From Eubacterium sp. (GTDB taxonomy: Bacteria > Bacillota > Clostridia > Peptostreptococcales > Anaerovoracaceae), in contig JAFWJS010000035.1 in the NCBI GenBank assembly GCA_017511535.1, forward strand, positions 62,001 through 126,000: 64,000 nt of DNA. The letters run 5' to 3'. Both the position numbers and the translations under genes were made by a program. Shown here one piece after another: positions 8,632-17,563 of the stretch. The notes beneath the pieces were generated by a model that worked only from the letters and a program-made list of their open reading frames with translations, was not told the origin of the DNA and ran no database searches. The stretch's first letter is position 1. Each line of letters begins with the position of its first letter.

Positions 8632-10446
8632 ATGATAGATATTGCCTTCGAAGAGAAAATAATGAAATACTCGCCCGTGCCGATAGTTGTAGTCAACAAC
8701 AACGGCAAGGTGGTCAGAGCGAACGACCTCATCGGACAGGTCTTCGTTTACGATGACCTGATCGGATATGATTTCTTCCAGCTGACAGGGTTCAGGATAG
8801 AAGAAATGAAAGAGGTCGTCAAGAGGCGCGAGACCAGACTGCTGAAGAGGAACGACAGAGCTTTCAGAGTATTCATGTCGCGGGACTCTGAAGAGGAAGA
8901 CAGTAATATACTGGTATTCTTCTACGATGTCACGGCGTACGTCGCCATCAGAGACAGATACGACGATGAAAAGATATGTGTCGCCAGGATAAACATAGAC
9001 AACTACGACGATCTTATCGCCGGCACTGACCCGTCGATGAGGATGACTATCACTTCAGACATAGACCGGCTCGTGAGAGACTGGTCCGCGAAGATAAAGG
9101 GGTCCATCGTGACCATGCGCGCAGGGCAGTATATAATGTATTTCCAGCATCACTACCTGTCCGGGATGATAGAACAGAAGTTCAGTATCCTTGACAGAGC
9201 CAGAGATATAGAGACACAGACAGACTTCCCGATCAGCCTTTCGATCGGAGTCGGGATAAACGGAGCTTCTCTCGGAGAAACGAGGAACTACGCCGACGCG
9301 GCGATAGACCTTGCTCTCGGACGCGGAGGCGATCAGGCCGTGATGAGAGACGGCACCAAGGTAAGGTATTTCGGAGGCAAGAACGCCAGCGTAGAGAAAG
9401 GCAGCAAAGGTAAATCCAGGGTCGTCGCATATGCGCTCAAGCGTCTTATCGAACAGGCCGAAAGAGTCATCATCATGGGGCACAGGAATCCTGACATGGA
9501 CGCGTTCGGATCGGCGCTCGGTATGGCGAGGATATGCCAGCTGTACGGAAAGAACGCAAGCATCGTTCTTAATCATGTGAACGATTCGCTCCAGACGCTT
9601 TACAGACAGGCGAGGGATACAGGAGCATATAACTTCATAGACAGCGAGAAAGCGGTCTCGCTTATCACTTCGGATTCCCTTATCGTCATGCTCGACACGC
9701 ACAGACCGTCATATTCGGAATGTCCAGATATCCTGGAGAAGACAGAAAAGATAGCAGTGATCGACCATCACAGGAGAGCGGTAGACGGCGTGGAGAACCC
9801 GGTGCTGTCATATATAGAATCGTATGCTTCTTCAACAGCAGAGATGGTGACAGAGATACTGCAGTATCTCGGAGCAAAAAAAGAAGTGACCAAGCTTGAG
9901 GCAGAAGCACTCCTCGCGGGCATGACTGTGGACACAAACAGATTCGCGGTGAAGACCGGAGGAAGAACGTTCGAGGCAGCGGCGTGGCTGAAGCGTGCCG
10001 GAGCAGATACCGCTGAAGTAAAGAAGATGTTCCAGTCCAGTCTGGAGGATTTCAAGATCAGATCCAGAGCTGTCGCTTCATCAGAGATAACAGACGACGG
10101 CATAGCGACGTCGGTATGCGAGGGCAGGAATCCGGAGGCGCAGATCATCAATTCACAGGTGGCAGATGAGCTGCTTAACGTGAAAGGCGTAAAGGTCAGC
10201 TTCGTAGCCGGATATGACGACGAGGGATATACACTCGTGAGCGCGAGATCGCTCGGCGAGGTGAACGTACAGGTCATAATGGAAAATATCGGCGGCGGAG
10301 GACATCTGACTACTGCCGGAGCACAGGTCGAAGGCGAGCCCGAGGATATGATAAGAAGAGTAAGACAGATGGCTGAGGAACAGCTCATGAAGAAAGAAGA
10401 TATTACAAAACTGGAAGATGCTGGAAGCCCAAGGAGAGAGATATGA
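8632..10446 (+). CDS. gdpP: GdpP/YybT-type cyclic-di-AMP phosphodiesterase lacking membrane helices
   Basis: The 604-residue protein has a PAS-like region (about 10-100), a degenerate GGDEF region (about 115-250, ending AIDLALGRGGDQAVMRDG) and a DHH/DHHA1 phosphodiesterase. Catalytic motifs are MGHRNPDMDAFGSALG, VMLDTHRP, VIDHHRR and the C-terminal GGGGHLTTAGAQ. GdpP normally starts with two transmembrane helices of about 60 residues. Here the protein begins directly at the PAS-like part, and the upstream bases are only parS and the parB stop, so no longer start is possible. It should be cytosolic. It overlaps rplI by 4 nt. Confidence 0.9.
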   Translation: MIDIAFEEKIMKYSPVPIVVVNNNGKVVRANDLIGQVFVYDDLIGYDFFQLTGFRIEEMKEVVKRRETRLLKRNDRAFRVFMSRDSEEEDSNILVFFYDVTAYVAIRDRYDDEKICVARINIDNYDDLIAGTDPSMRMTITSDIDRLVRDWSAKIKGSIVTMRAGQYIMYFQHHYLSGMIEQKFSILDRARDIETQTDFPISLSIGVGINGASLGETRNYADAAIDLALGRGGDQAVMRDGTKVRYFGGKNASVEKGSKGKSRVVAYALKRLIEQAERVIIMGHRNPDMDAFGSALGMARICQLYGKNASIVLNHVNDSLQTLYRQARDTGAYNFIDSEKAVSLITSDSLIVMLDTHRPSYSECPDILEKTEKIAVIDHHRRAVDGVENPVLSYIESYASSTAEMVTEILQYLGAKKEVTKLEAEALLAGMTVDTNRFAVKTGGRTFEAAAWLKRAGADTAEVKKMFQSSLEDFKIRSRAVASSEITDDGIATSVCEGRNPEAQIINSQVADELLNVKGVKVSFVAGYDDEGYTLVSARSLGEVNVQVIMENIGGGGHLTTAGAQVEGEPEDMIRRVRQMAEEQLMKKEDITKLEDAGSPRREI

Positions 10447-10886
10447 TAGTAATACTTAAGAAGGACGTAAAAGGAACAGGTAAAGCAGGGGATGTAGTCA
10501 AGGTAAGCGACGGTTATGCGAGAAATCTGCTTCTCCCGAAGGGGCTTGCCGAAGAAGCAACGAAAAACAACGTTCATACATTGGAAAAAGCCAAGGCCAG
10601 GCGTGAAGAGGAAGAGGCTCAGGCCAGAGCCGAAGCCGAAAAGCAGGCTGAGGAAATGAAGAAGATGAGGGTAACGATCGTGACCAAGGCCGGAGAAGGC
10701 GGAAAGCTGTTCGGCTCCATCACGACGAAGGACATAGCCGAAGCGCTGAAGGAGCAATGCGGCATCAGCGTCGACAAGCGCAAGATCGTCCTTGACCAGC
10801 CTATTAAAGAAGTAGGCGTTACAAGAGTGAAGGTGAAGATCTATCCGGAGATCACCGGCACTATCGCTGTGGAGGTGAAAGACTGA
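10443..10886 (+). CDS. rplI: 50S ribosomal protein bL9
   Basis: The 147-residue protein starts MIVILKKDVKGTGKAGDVVKVSDGYARNLLLPKGLA, the conserved rRNA-binding N-domain of L9. A long central helix rich in E, A and K follows, then a C-domain with GKLFGSITTKDIAEALKEQ. It overlaps the end of gdpP (ATGA) and shares one base with the dnaB start. The gdpP-rplI-dnaB order is standard in Firmicutes. Confidence 0.96.
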   Translation: MIVILKKDVKGTGKAGDVVKVSDGYARNLLLPKGLAEEATKNNVHTLEKAKARREEEEAQARAEAEKQAEEMKKMRVTIVTKAGEGGKLFGSITTKDIAEALKEQCGISVDKRKIVLDQPIKEVGVTRVKVKIYPEITGTIAVEVKD

Positions 10887-12205
10887 TGGCAGAGAAGATC
10901 CCTCCTCATAATACCGATGCGGAGAAGTCAGTGCTCGGAGCGGCGATGCTTAATAAAGATGCTCTTTTTGATGTTGTGGAGATAGTGAGTCCTGAAGATT
11001 TTTACAACAAGGCGCATCAGGAGATCTTTTCATGCATCCGCGACATGTATAACGCAAGCAGACCGGTCGATATAGTGACCGTGACAGAGGAGATGAAAAA
11101 CCGCGGAACTCTTGCGGCAGCAGGGGGAAGCGCATATATCGCAGAACTCACCAGTGACATCCCGTCTACGACCAACGCTGCGGAATACGCAAAGATCATA
11201 GCTGAGAAAGCTGCGCTGAGAAGGCTGATCCAGACGTCGGAAGAGATAAGGGAAGAGTGCTATGCGAGCAAGGAATCCTCTGACAATATCATGGACACGG
11301 CGGAGAAAAGGATCTTTGCGATAGCCGAAAGCGGGCAGAAGCGTGACTATACGGCGATAAAGGACATCATGTTTGAAGACGTGGATATCATATCCGCGAG
11401 AAGCATGCAGGACGGAAGCCTGACGGGCGTTACCTCCGGTTTCAGGGATCTCGACAACAAGCTCGGCGGATTCCAGAAGTCCGATCTGGTCATAGTGGCC
11501 GCAAGGCCGGGAATGGGCAAGACGGCTTTTGCTCTTAACGTCGCACTGAACGCCGCGGAGAAGGGCAAGGCGAACGTGCTCATCTTCAGCATGGAGATGT
11601 CCAAGGAGCAGCTCGGACAGAGACTCATCTCCATGAAGGCGAACGTCGATATGGACAGCATAAGCAAAGGAAATCTCCAGCAGGACAACTGGAACGAGAT
11701 AATCGTGGCGTCGGAGGCGATCGGAAAGTGCAACATCAACATCGACGATACACCAAACCCGACAGTATATGAGATAAGGAACAAATGCAGGCGCATGAAA
11801 GCTGATCAGGGACTTGACCTGATCGTCGTGGACTACCTGCAGCTGATGATCGGAAAGGCAGAGAATGTAGTACAGGAGGTCAGCCAGCTGACAAGATCTT
11901 TCAAGCTTATCGCAAGAGAGATAGACTGTCCGGTCATACTGCTGTCACAGCTTTCCAGACTTCCGGACCAGAGGGTGAACAATCACAGGCCGGTGCTCTC
12001 GGACCTGAGAGATTCCGGATCGATCGAGCAGGACGCCGACATCGTGCTTTTCCTTTACAGGGACGATTATTACAACAAAGAGTCAGAGAAGCCGGGTGTG
12101 TGCGAGGTGAATGTCGCCAAGCACAGAAACGGTCCTCCGGGGGTGGTGGACCTTACCTGGGTGGCGCGGTACACCAAGTTTTCGGACAAATCTGACAAGG
12201 CATAA
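10886..12205 (+). CDS. dnaB: Replicative DNA helicase DnaB (DnaC of Bacillus nomenclature)
   Basis: The 439-residue hexameric helicase has the N-terminal collar domain (PPHNTDAEKSVLGAAMLNKDA) and the C-terminal RecA fold with Walker A ARPGMGKTAFALNVA (near 208-222), Walker B DLIVVDYLQLM, QLSRLPDQR and DLRDSGSIEQDADIVLFLYRDDYY. No intein interrupts it. The start overlaps the rplI stop by one base. It is followed by a DnaD-type protein that probably takes part in its loading. Confidence 0.96.
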   Translation: MAEKIPPHNTDAEKSVLGAAMLNKDALFDVVEIVSPEDFYNKAHQEIFSCIRDMYNASRPVDIVTVTEEMKNRGTLAAAGGSAYIAELTSDIPSTTNAAEYAKIIAEKAALRRLIQTSEEIREECYASKESSDNIMDTAEKRIFAIAESGQKRDYTAIKDIMFEDVDIISARSMQDGSLTGVTSGFRDLDNKLGGFQKSDLVIVAARPGMGKTAFALNVALNAAEKGKANVLIFSMEMSKEQLGQRLISMKANVDMDSISKGNLQQDNWNEIIVASEAIGKCNINIDDTPNPTVYEIRNKCRRMKADQGLDLIVVDYLQLMIGKAENVVQEVSQLTRSFKLIAREIDCPVILLSQLSRLPDQRVNNHRPVLSDLRDSGSIEQDADIVLFLYRDDYYNKESEKPGVCEVNVAKHRNGPPGVVDLTWVARYTKFSDKSDKA

Positions 12206-12226
12206 AAAAGGGAAACGGGAACAGAG

Positions 12227-13495
12227 ATGGAGTTTATCAAAAGCAAGATCAAGGATTTCTATCTACTGGACACAAAGATAGAGAACATATTCATCAGTGA
12301 ATATCTTCCAGCGGCGCCGGGAGATTATGTCAAAGTGTTCCTTTACGGCTATATGTATGCGGAACACGGACTGTCACAGACGATGAAAGAAATGTCCAGA
12401 CAGCTTGGCATCAGCGAGAATGAGATCGGGAAAGCCTGGAACTACTGGGAGAAATACGGCGTCGTCAGAAAGCATTATCTTGACGATGAAAGCAGGCTGG
12501 ACTTCTCCGTGGAATTCGTGAGCCTGAAAGAGCTGATGTACGGCAAGGCACAGGCACAGGTGCAGGAGGCTTCAGAAAAACCGGAGACCAATATATTCGG
12601 TAATGAAGAGGTAAAGAAGCTCTTTGACGAGATAGAAGCGATGCTTGGAAGGAACATGAGCTCGACTGAGCTTACAGAGATCCTTTCATGGATCGAGGAT
12701 GATAACATCGCGCCGGAAGTCGTGCTCTACGGCTTCACTTATTCGATCAGCAAGAACAAAGCGAGCATAAGGTATATCAGCAAAGTCGTTCACGGATGGG
12801 CAGAGGATGGTCTGTATAACGTCGACGCGGTACGCGAGCACCTCGCAGACGTGGACAACCGCTTCTATGAATACAAGCGTGTAATGACCGCTCTCGGGAT
12901 GCACAGGATGCCGACAGAGGCGGAGAAGCGCATGATGGACAGCTGGTTCGACGAGAAGGGCTTCAATATGGATAAAGTCCTGGAAGCCTGCGGGCAGACT
13001 GTCGGGATCACGACGCCGACGTTCAAGTATGTGAACGCCGTGCTTGAGAACTGGGCAGAGAAAGCAGAGGAAAGAGGCGCTGAGGTCAACAGCAGGACTG
13101 TTTCTCAGAGTACTCTGAACCAGTATTATTCATATCTTCAGGAGACTGAGAAGAGGGAAGCAGAAAAGCGAAGAGAAGAGGTATACAGCAGTCTTCCGAG
13201 GATCAAAGAGATCGACGACGAGATGAGCCGTCTCGGCGCAACGCTTTCCAAAGCTCTTCTTATGGGGAAGGAAAAAGGAAACGCGCAGAAAATAAGAGAG
13301 CATATGGACAGACTGGCGGAGGAACGCGCGGTCACGCTGACAGACGGCGGCTTTGCCATGGACTATACGGACATAAGATATAAATGCAGCAAATGCAATG
13401 ATACAGGGATAACAGATCTGGGTGAGAGATGTACCTGCGTGGCCGAGAGAATGGAAGAAGCCGCGGCATGGGCAAGTACGCTGAACAGGAGATAA
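12227..13495 (+). CDS. DnaD-domain replication protein with a DnaC/DnaI-type zinc-binding C-terminus
   Basis: The 422-residue protein begins with a DnaD N-terminal winged-helix region (about 1-100, VKVFLYGYMYAEHGLSQTMKEMSRQLGISENE). It contains two DnaD/DnaB2-like segments (about 128-200 and 220-275, the latter ending VGITTPTFKYVNAVLENW). Residues from about 300 resemble the N-terminus of clostridial helicase-loader ATPases: a coiled region with SSLPRIKEIDDEMSRLG, then a zinc-finger-like YKCSKCNDTGITDLGERCTC. The AAA+ ATPase that normally follows in those loaders is absent here and from the next gene. The arrangement suggests fusion of neighbouring dnaD and loader genes with loss of the ATPase. 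Role in DnaB loading is inferred. Confidence 0.85.
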   Translation: MEFIKSKIKDFYLLDTKIENIFISEYLPAAPGDYVKVFLYGYMYAEHGLSQTMKEMSRQLGISENEIGKAWNYWEKYGVVRKHYLDDESRLDFSVEFVSLKELMYGKAQAQVQEASEKPETNIFGNEEVKKLFDEIEAMLGRNMSSTELTEILSWIEDDNIAPEVVLYGFTYSISKNKASIRYISKVVHGWAEDGLYNVDAVREHLADVDNRFYEYKRVMTALGMHRMPTEAEKRMMDSWFDEKGFNMDKVLEACGQTVGITTPTFKYVNAVLENWAEKAEERGAEVNSRTVSQSTLNQYYSYLQETEKREAEKRREEVYSSLPRIKEIDDEMSRLGATLSKALLMGKEKGNAQKIREHMDRLAEERAVTLTDGGFAMDYTDIRYKCSKCNDTGITDLGERCTCVAERMEEAAAWASTLNRR

Positions 13496-13513
13496 AGGAC
13501 TGACAGGGGCGAT

Positions 13514-13828
13514 ATGGATAAGGCTGAAGAGCGGAGACAGAAAAGGATCAGATGGATCAACCACTTCAGAATGGCGGTTTTTGCTATCGTTATCATTCTG
13601 GCGGTCGTAGTTGGCATGTCTGTAAAGAATGTTCTTGAGCTGAGCCTGGAACAGCATAACCTGAAGAAAGAGAACGCGAGCCTTAAAGAGAAGAAGGCTG
13701 CGCTGGAGCAGGAGTTCCAGAACATAAACGACAAGAACTATATCGAAGAGCAGGCCAGAAAGCAGCTGAATATGGTCAAACCGGGAGAGATAGTGTATAT
13801 CATCGACGGAGAGGATGAAGACGACTAG
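13514..13828 (+). CDS. Septum formation initiator, FtsB/DivIC family
   Basis: The 104-residue protein has a short cytosolic basic N-terminus, one membrane helix (about residues 20-40) and an extracytoplasmic coiled coil (LEQHNLKKENASLKEKKAALEQEFQNI), followed by YIEEQARKQLNMVKPGEIVYII. This is the DivIC/FtsB pattern; these proteins form the divisome complex with FtsL and FtsQ/DivIB. An acidic tail ends the protein. Its stop overlaps the GTG start of rnmV by one base. Confidence 0.87.
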   Translation: MDKAEERRQKRIRWINHFRMAVFAIVIILAVVVGMSVKNVLELSLEQHNLKKENASLKEKKAALEQEFQNINDKNYIEEQARKQLNMVKPGEIVYIIDGEDEDD

Positions 13829-14382
13829 TGGATATCAAAGAGATCATCGTAGTGGAAGGCAGAGACGACACACAGGCAGTACAGCGGGCGGTCCGCTGCG
13901 AGACGATCGAGACGCACGGATTCGGCATGCCTGAGGATATGTGGAAAAGTCTGGATACCGCATACAGGAACAGAGGACTCATAATACTGACAGATCCCGA
14001 CCATGCCGGAGACGGAATAAGAAAGCGAATAAAGGAAAGATATCCGGACAGCAAAGAAGCGTTCCTGCCAAGATCAAGAGCGATCAAAGGCAGAGACGTG
14101 GGCGTGGAGAACGCCAGACCTGAAGATATAAGGGAAGCACTCGCGAAGGCCAGAGCGGAGGAGGCAGACTCTGCAGGCGAGATAACGAGAGAGATGTTTG
14201 AAGAGGCCGGACTCGATGGAGTTCCGGGAAGCCGCAGAAGACGCGAGCAGACAGCAGATATATTAGGAGTGGCATACGGGAACGCCAGAGCGCTCCTTGC
14301 CAGGATCAATGCGTTTGGCATAACCCGGGAGGAATTCAATGAAGCTGTACGATCCATCAGTGATCAGGCTGATAAAGAATAA
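13828..14382 (+). CDS. rnmV: Ribonuclease M5
   Basis: The 184-residue Toprim nuclease matures the 5S rRNA precursor. The N-terminus IIVVEGRDDTQAVQRAV carries the catalytic glutamate, and ILTDPDHAGDGIRKRI carries the DxD pair. The conserved C-terminal region includes AFGITREEFNEAV. The start codon is GTG at 13828, sharing a base with the upstream stop. The last 44 nt overlap the ksgA start, a common arrangement because rnmV-ksgA pairs are typical in Firmicutes. Confidence 0.93.
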   Translation: MDIKEIIVVEGRDDTQAVQRAVRCETIETHGFGMPEDMWKSLDTAYRNRGLIILTDPDHAGDGIRKRIKERYPDSKEAFLPRSRAIKGRDVGVENARPEDIREALAKARAEEADSAGEITREMFEEAGLDGVPGSRRRREQTADILGVAYGNARALLARINAFGITREEFNEAVRSISDQADKE

Positions 14383-15199
14383 ATATGGATTCAGGTTCTC
14401 TAAGAGCCTGGGTCAGAATTTTCTTACAGACAAAGACGTAATAGACCAGATCACAGAGGGCGCCGAAATAACCGGAGACGACCTTGTGATAGAGATCGGG
14501 CCCGGGATCGGCGTACTTACACAGGCTGCCGCAGAGAAGGCGGGGAAAGTCGTATCTGTAGAGATAGACAGGGATCTGATAGAGATCATGAAATTCACAC
14601 TTGATGGTCTCGATAACGTCAAAGTAATAAACGATAATATACTCAAGACAGATATAGCGGAGATAATAAGACAGGAAAAGGGAGACCTTACAGGGGTCAA
14701 AGTCCTTGGTAATCTCCCGTATTACATCACTACTCCGATCATCATGAAGCTTCTGGAAGACAAGCCGGGAGCTGACAGCATCACAGTTATGATGCAGAAG
14801 GAAGTTGCAGACAGACTCATAGCGGGACCGGGCAGCAAAGTATACGGTGCCGCCAGTGTTTCTGTGCAGTACTATTCTGAAGTGACGAGGATCGCAGATG
14901 TCAGCAGGACATCATTCATGCCTCAGCCAAAAGTCGATTCAGCAGTGCTCAGACTGGACGTAAGGGAAGAACCTGCAGTGCATCCTGTAAGCGAGAAACA
15001 TTTCTTCGGAGTGGTGAGAGCGGCTTTCAGCCAGAAACGTAAGACGCTTCTTAATTCACTCGGCGCCACAGGGGCCTCGAAGGAAGTGATACGTGAGGCG
15101 CTCGGTGAAGCCGGGATAGACGAAAAGAGAAGAGCGGAGACACTCAGTCTGGAAGATTTCGCGAGAGTGTCAGACGCTTTGGAAAACAGAGGATTCTGA
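14339..15199 (+). CDS. rsmA: 16S rRNA dimethyladenosine transferase RsmA/KsgA
   Basis: The 286-residue SAM-dependent enzyme dimethylates two adjacent adenines at the 3' end of 16S rRNA. Motifs are FSKSLGQNFLTDKDVIDQI, VIEIGPGIGVLTQAAAEKAGKVVSVEIDRDL, the catalytic VLGNLPYYITTPIIM and FMPQPKVDSAVLRL. Length and domain order are normal. It overlaps rnmV by 44 nt. Confidence 0.96.
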   Translation: MKLYDPSVIRLIKNKYGFRFSKSLGQNFLTDKDVIDQITEGAEITGDDLVIEIGPGIGVLTQAAAEKAGKVVSVEIDRDLIEIMKFTLDGLDNVKVINDNILKTDIAEIIRQEKGDLTGVKVLGNLPYYITTPIIMKLLEDKPGADSITVMMQKEVADRLIAGPGSKVYGAASVSVQYYSEVTRIADVSRTSFMPQPKVDSAVLRLDVREEPAVHPVSEKHFFGVVRAAFSQKRKTLLNSLGATGASKEVIREALGEAGIDEKRRAETLSLEDFARVSDALENRGF

Positions 15200-15200
15200 T

Positions 15201-17459
15201 ATGTTTGACTTTTTTAGATCAGGCCAGAAGAAAACAGAAAACGTGGAGCCGTCGGTTGAGCGCCGGGAAACTGCCGCAGACACGGCGGAAGAGAGCATGG
15301 GTGCGCGCGAAAGTGCCGGCGAGATGCTCGATCTGGAGGAGATACGTCTTAATGAAGAGGAGCTCCAGAGCGAGGCAGAGGCTCAATATGAGAAGCAGGA
15401 AGTGTTACTGGCCGAAAAACACAGGAATGCAGGTAAAAACAAGAATACGCATAAAGAAACAGAAGGGGCGAAGACTACGCCGGAGCGTAAAGTGCTCGGC
15501 AACACATTCGTTCTTTGTTTCATCGTGGCTGTTCTTATAAATCTCTTCACCGAGACTATTGCGAGACAGTCACAGTTCCCTTCAGGCGGATTCATTTACC
15601 TTGTTGAGCAGCCGCTCGTCTTTCTTGCAAACACATTGATAATATATGCTACGCTGACGATAGCGGCGCTTTTCAAGAGGCGTGTTTTCGCCGCGGCGAT
15701 CGTGGCTTCCGTATGGATACTTATTGCGATCGCCAACGGAGTCATCCTGCTGCAGCGTATGACGCCGTTCAACATGAAGGATATGACAGCGTTCGCAGAC
15801 GGTATAACGCTGATAACGAATTATTTCTCCGTAACACAGCTGATCGGACTGGGTGTTGGCTTTGTGGCGGCTGTCGTGATATTCACGCTTCTGTTCATAA
15901 AAGGCCCGAAGCGTAAGAAGGTACACAGGGTCCGGGCGCTTATCGGGATAGCCGCTTCATGGGCAGTCATGCTTGCGGTCGTTCTGGGGCTGATACACAT
16001 CGGCGTGCTGTCCACTTTCTTCGGCAGCCTCCCGTATGCATACAGGGACTACGGCGTGCCGTACTGTTTCACCAACACTTGGCTCAACACGGGTATCCAT
16101 AAGCCTGCCGGCTATACAGAGGCAAAAGTGAAGAGCCTTATCCCGGATGAGTATCTTTCCGCGAACAAAACCATAGAACTGGGGGATGAAGACATTTCGA
16201 CAGACGATGAGGACAAGCCGAACATACTGTTCCTTCAGCTTGAATCGTTCGTAGATCCGATGAAGTTCACGCATATAGCGTTCAATAAAGATCCAATACC
16301 GTATTTCAGATCTCTCATGAAAAAGTATTCATCGGGCAGCCTTACAGTGCCGGCATGCGGAGCAGGAACGGCGAACACGGAATGTGAGTTCATGACAGGA
16401 CTCTCGATGCATTTCTTCGGTCCGGGCGAATATCCGTTCAAATCAGTGCTGAGTGACCAGCCGGTAGAGAGCGTGGCGAGAGACCTTAAGAGCATAGGGT
16501 ACGCCGCTCACGCGATACACGATCACAGAGCCCTCTTCTACAACAGGAACGAGGTCTTTGCCAATATGGGATATGACACTTTCACTTCGCTGGAATATAT
16601 GAGCGACGTTCAGAGAACGCCGAAAGGCTGGGCGAAGGATATGATACTCACGCCTCAGATCATGAACGCACTCAGATCGACTAAGCAGAAAGATTACATT
16701 TATACGATATCAGTACAGGGACACGGACAGTATCCCGCTGAGAAGCTCCTGGCCGATCCTGACATTATCGTGACCAAAGCGCCGAGCGACGCGGCCAAGA
16801 ATAAATACGAATATTTTGCGAATGAAGTCCATGAGATGGACAACTTCGTAAAACAGCTCACAGAACAGCTGTCAAAATATGATGAAAAAGTCATACTGGT
16901 AATGTACGGAGACCATATACCGGCTCTGGATATAACAGAAGAGAACTACGATGCCAAAGACCTCTTCCAGACGCAGTATGTAGTCTGGAGCAATTATGAG
17001 ATGGAGAAGAAAGATCAGGACATCGCGGCTTACCAGCTGTCAGCGGAGATCCTTGACAGAGCCGGTATACACGTCGGTACGACGACGATATATCACCAGA
17101 CACACGATCATGACAAGGCAGGGTATCTCAGCGGTCTGAAGATGCTCGGCTATGATATGATCTACGGTAAAAACTATATCTACGGCGGAAAGAATCCTTT
17201 CAAGGCTTCCGATATGAAGCTTGGAGTCAAGGATATAGTGATCGATAAAGTCGTGGAAGTCGGAGGCAAGTACTATATCAAGGGAAAGAACTTTACAGAG
17301 TTCTCCAAGATATCGCTCGACGGGAAGCCGCTTGATACAGTCTATCTGAGCTCGAGCCTGCTTGGACTGCTTCAGAACGTGGATCCGGCTGACGCCTCAC
17401 GGATGAAGGTAAGCCAGATAGACAGGAACACAAGTACTATAATAAGCACCACAGAATAA
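15201..17459 (+). CDS. LTA-synthase-family membrane sulfatase-fold phosphoglycerol transferase
   Basis: The 752-residue protein has a charged cytosolic N-terminus (1-95), five membrane helices (about 100-275) and an extracytoplasmic alkaline-phosphatase/sulfatase domain. Visible active-site elements are NILFLQLESF (metal-binding Glu), the nucleophile Thr region GAGTANTECEFMTGL near 388-400 and VMYGDHIPAL. The family polymerises glycerophosphate for lipoteichoic acid or similar polymers. A C-terminal extension of about 70 residues (KVVEVGGKYYIKGKNFTEFSKISLDGK) resembles an IPT/Ig-like beta fold and is not part of the core enzyme. The ATG lies 1 nt after ksgA, so it is probably co-transcribed. 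Confidence 0.88.
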   Translation: MFDFFRSGQKKTENVEPSVERRETAADTAEESMGARESAGEMLDLEEIRLNEEELQSEAEAQYEKQEVLLAEKHRNAGKNKNTHKETEGAKTTPERKVLGNTFVLCFIVAVLINLFTETIARQSQFPSGGFIYLVEQPLVFLANTLIIYATLTIAALFKRRVFAAAIVASVWILIAIANGVILLQRMTPFNMKDMTAFADGITLITNYFSVTQLIGLGVGFVAAVVIFTLLFIKGPKRKKVHRVRALIGIAASWAVMLAVVLGLIHIGVLSTFFGSLPYAYRDYGVPYCFTNTWLNTGIHKPAGYTEAKVKSLIPDEYLSANKTIELGDEDISTDDEDKPNILFLQLESFVDPMKFTHIAFNKDPIPYFRSLMKKYSSGSLTVPACGAGTANTECEFMTGLSMHFFGPGEYPFKSVLSDQPVESVARDLKSIGYAAHAIHDHRALFYNRNEVFANMGYDTFTSLEYMSDVQRTPKGWAKDMILTPQIMNALRSTKQKDYIYTISVQGHGQYPAEKLLADPDIIVTKAPSDAAKNKYEYFANEVHEMDNFVKQLTEQLSKYDEKVILVMYGDHIPALDITEENYDAKDLFQTQYVVWSNYEMEKKDQDIAAYQLSAEILDRAGIHVGTTTIYHQTHDHDKAGYLSGLKMLGYDMIYGKNYIYGGKNPFKASDMKLGVKDIVIDKVVEVGGKYYIKGKNFTEFSKISLDGKPLDTVYLSSSLLGLLQNVDPADASRMKVSQIDRNTSTIISTTE

Positions 17460-17525
17460 TATAGACCCTGATTGTTTTTGAGAAAGAAGTGAGACGAGGT
17501 GAAAAAGGCAAAAAGAAGACATACG

Positions 17526-17563
17526 AAAAAGCCCTGCGGCAAATGTGCCGCAGGGTATTTTTT
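17526..17563. terminator. Bidirectional intrinsic terminator between the LTA-synthase-like gene and aroB
   Basis: A perfect 9-bp stem, CCCTGCGGC (17532-17540) with GCCGCAGGG (17547-17555), has a 6-nt loop. It is flanked by an A-run on the left and a T-run on the right, so it can stop transcription from both converging genes. The 70 bases before it hold no other recognisable feature. Confidence 0.9.

Noticed and set aside
9768..10757. 329-residue open frame antisense to gdpP and rplI
   Set aside because: It spans two conserved plus-strand genes, is serine- and leucine-rich low-complexity sequence, and has no start signal.
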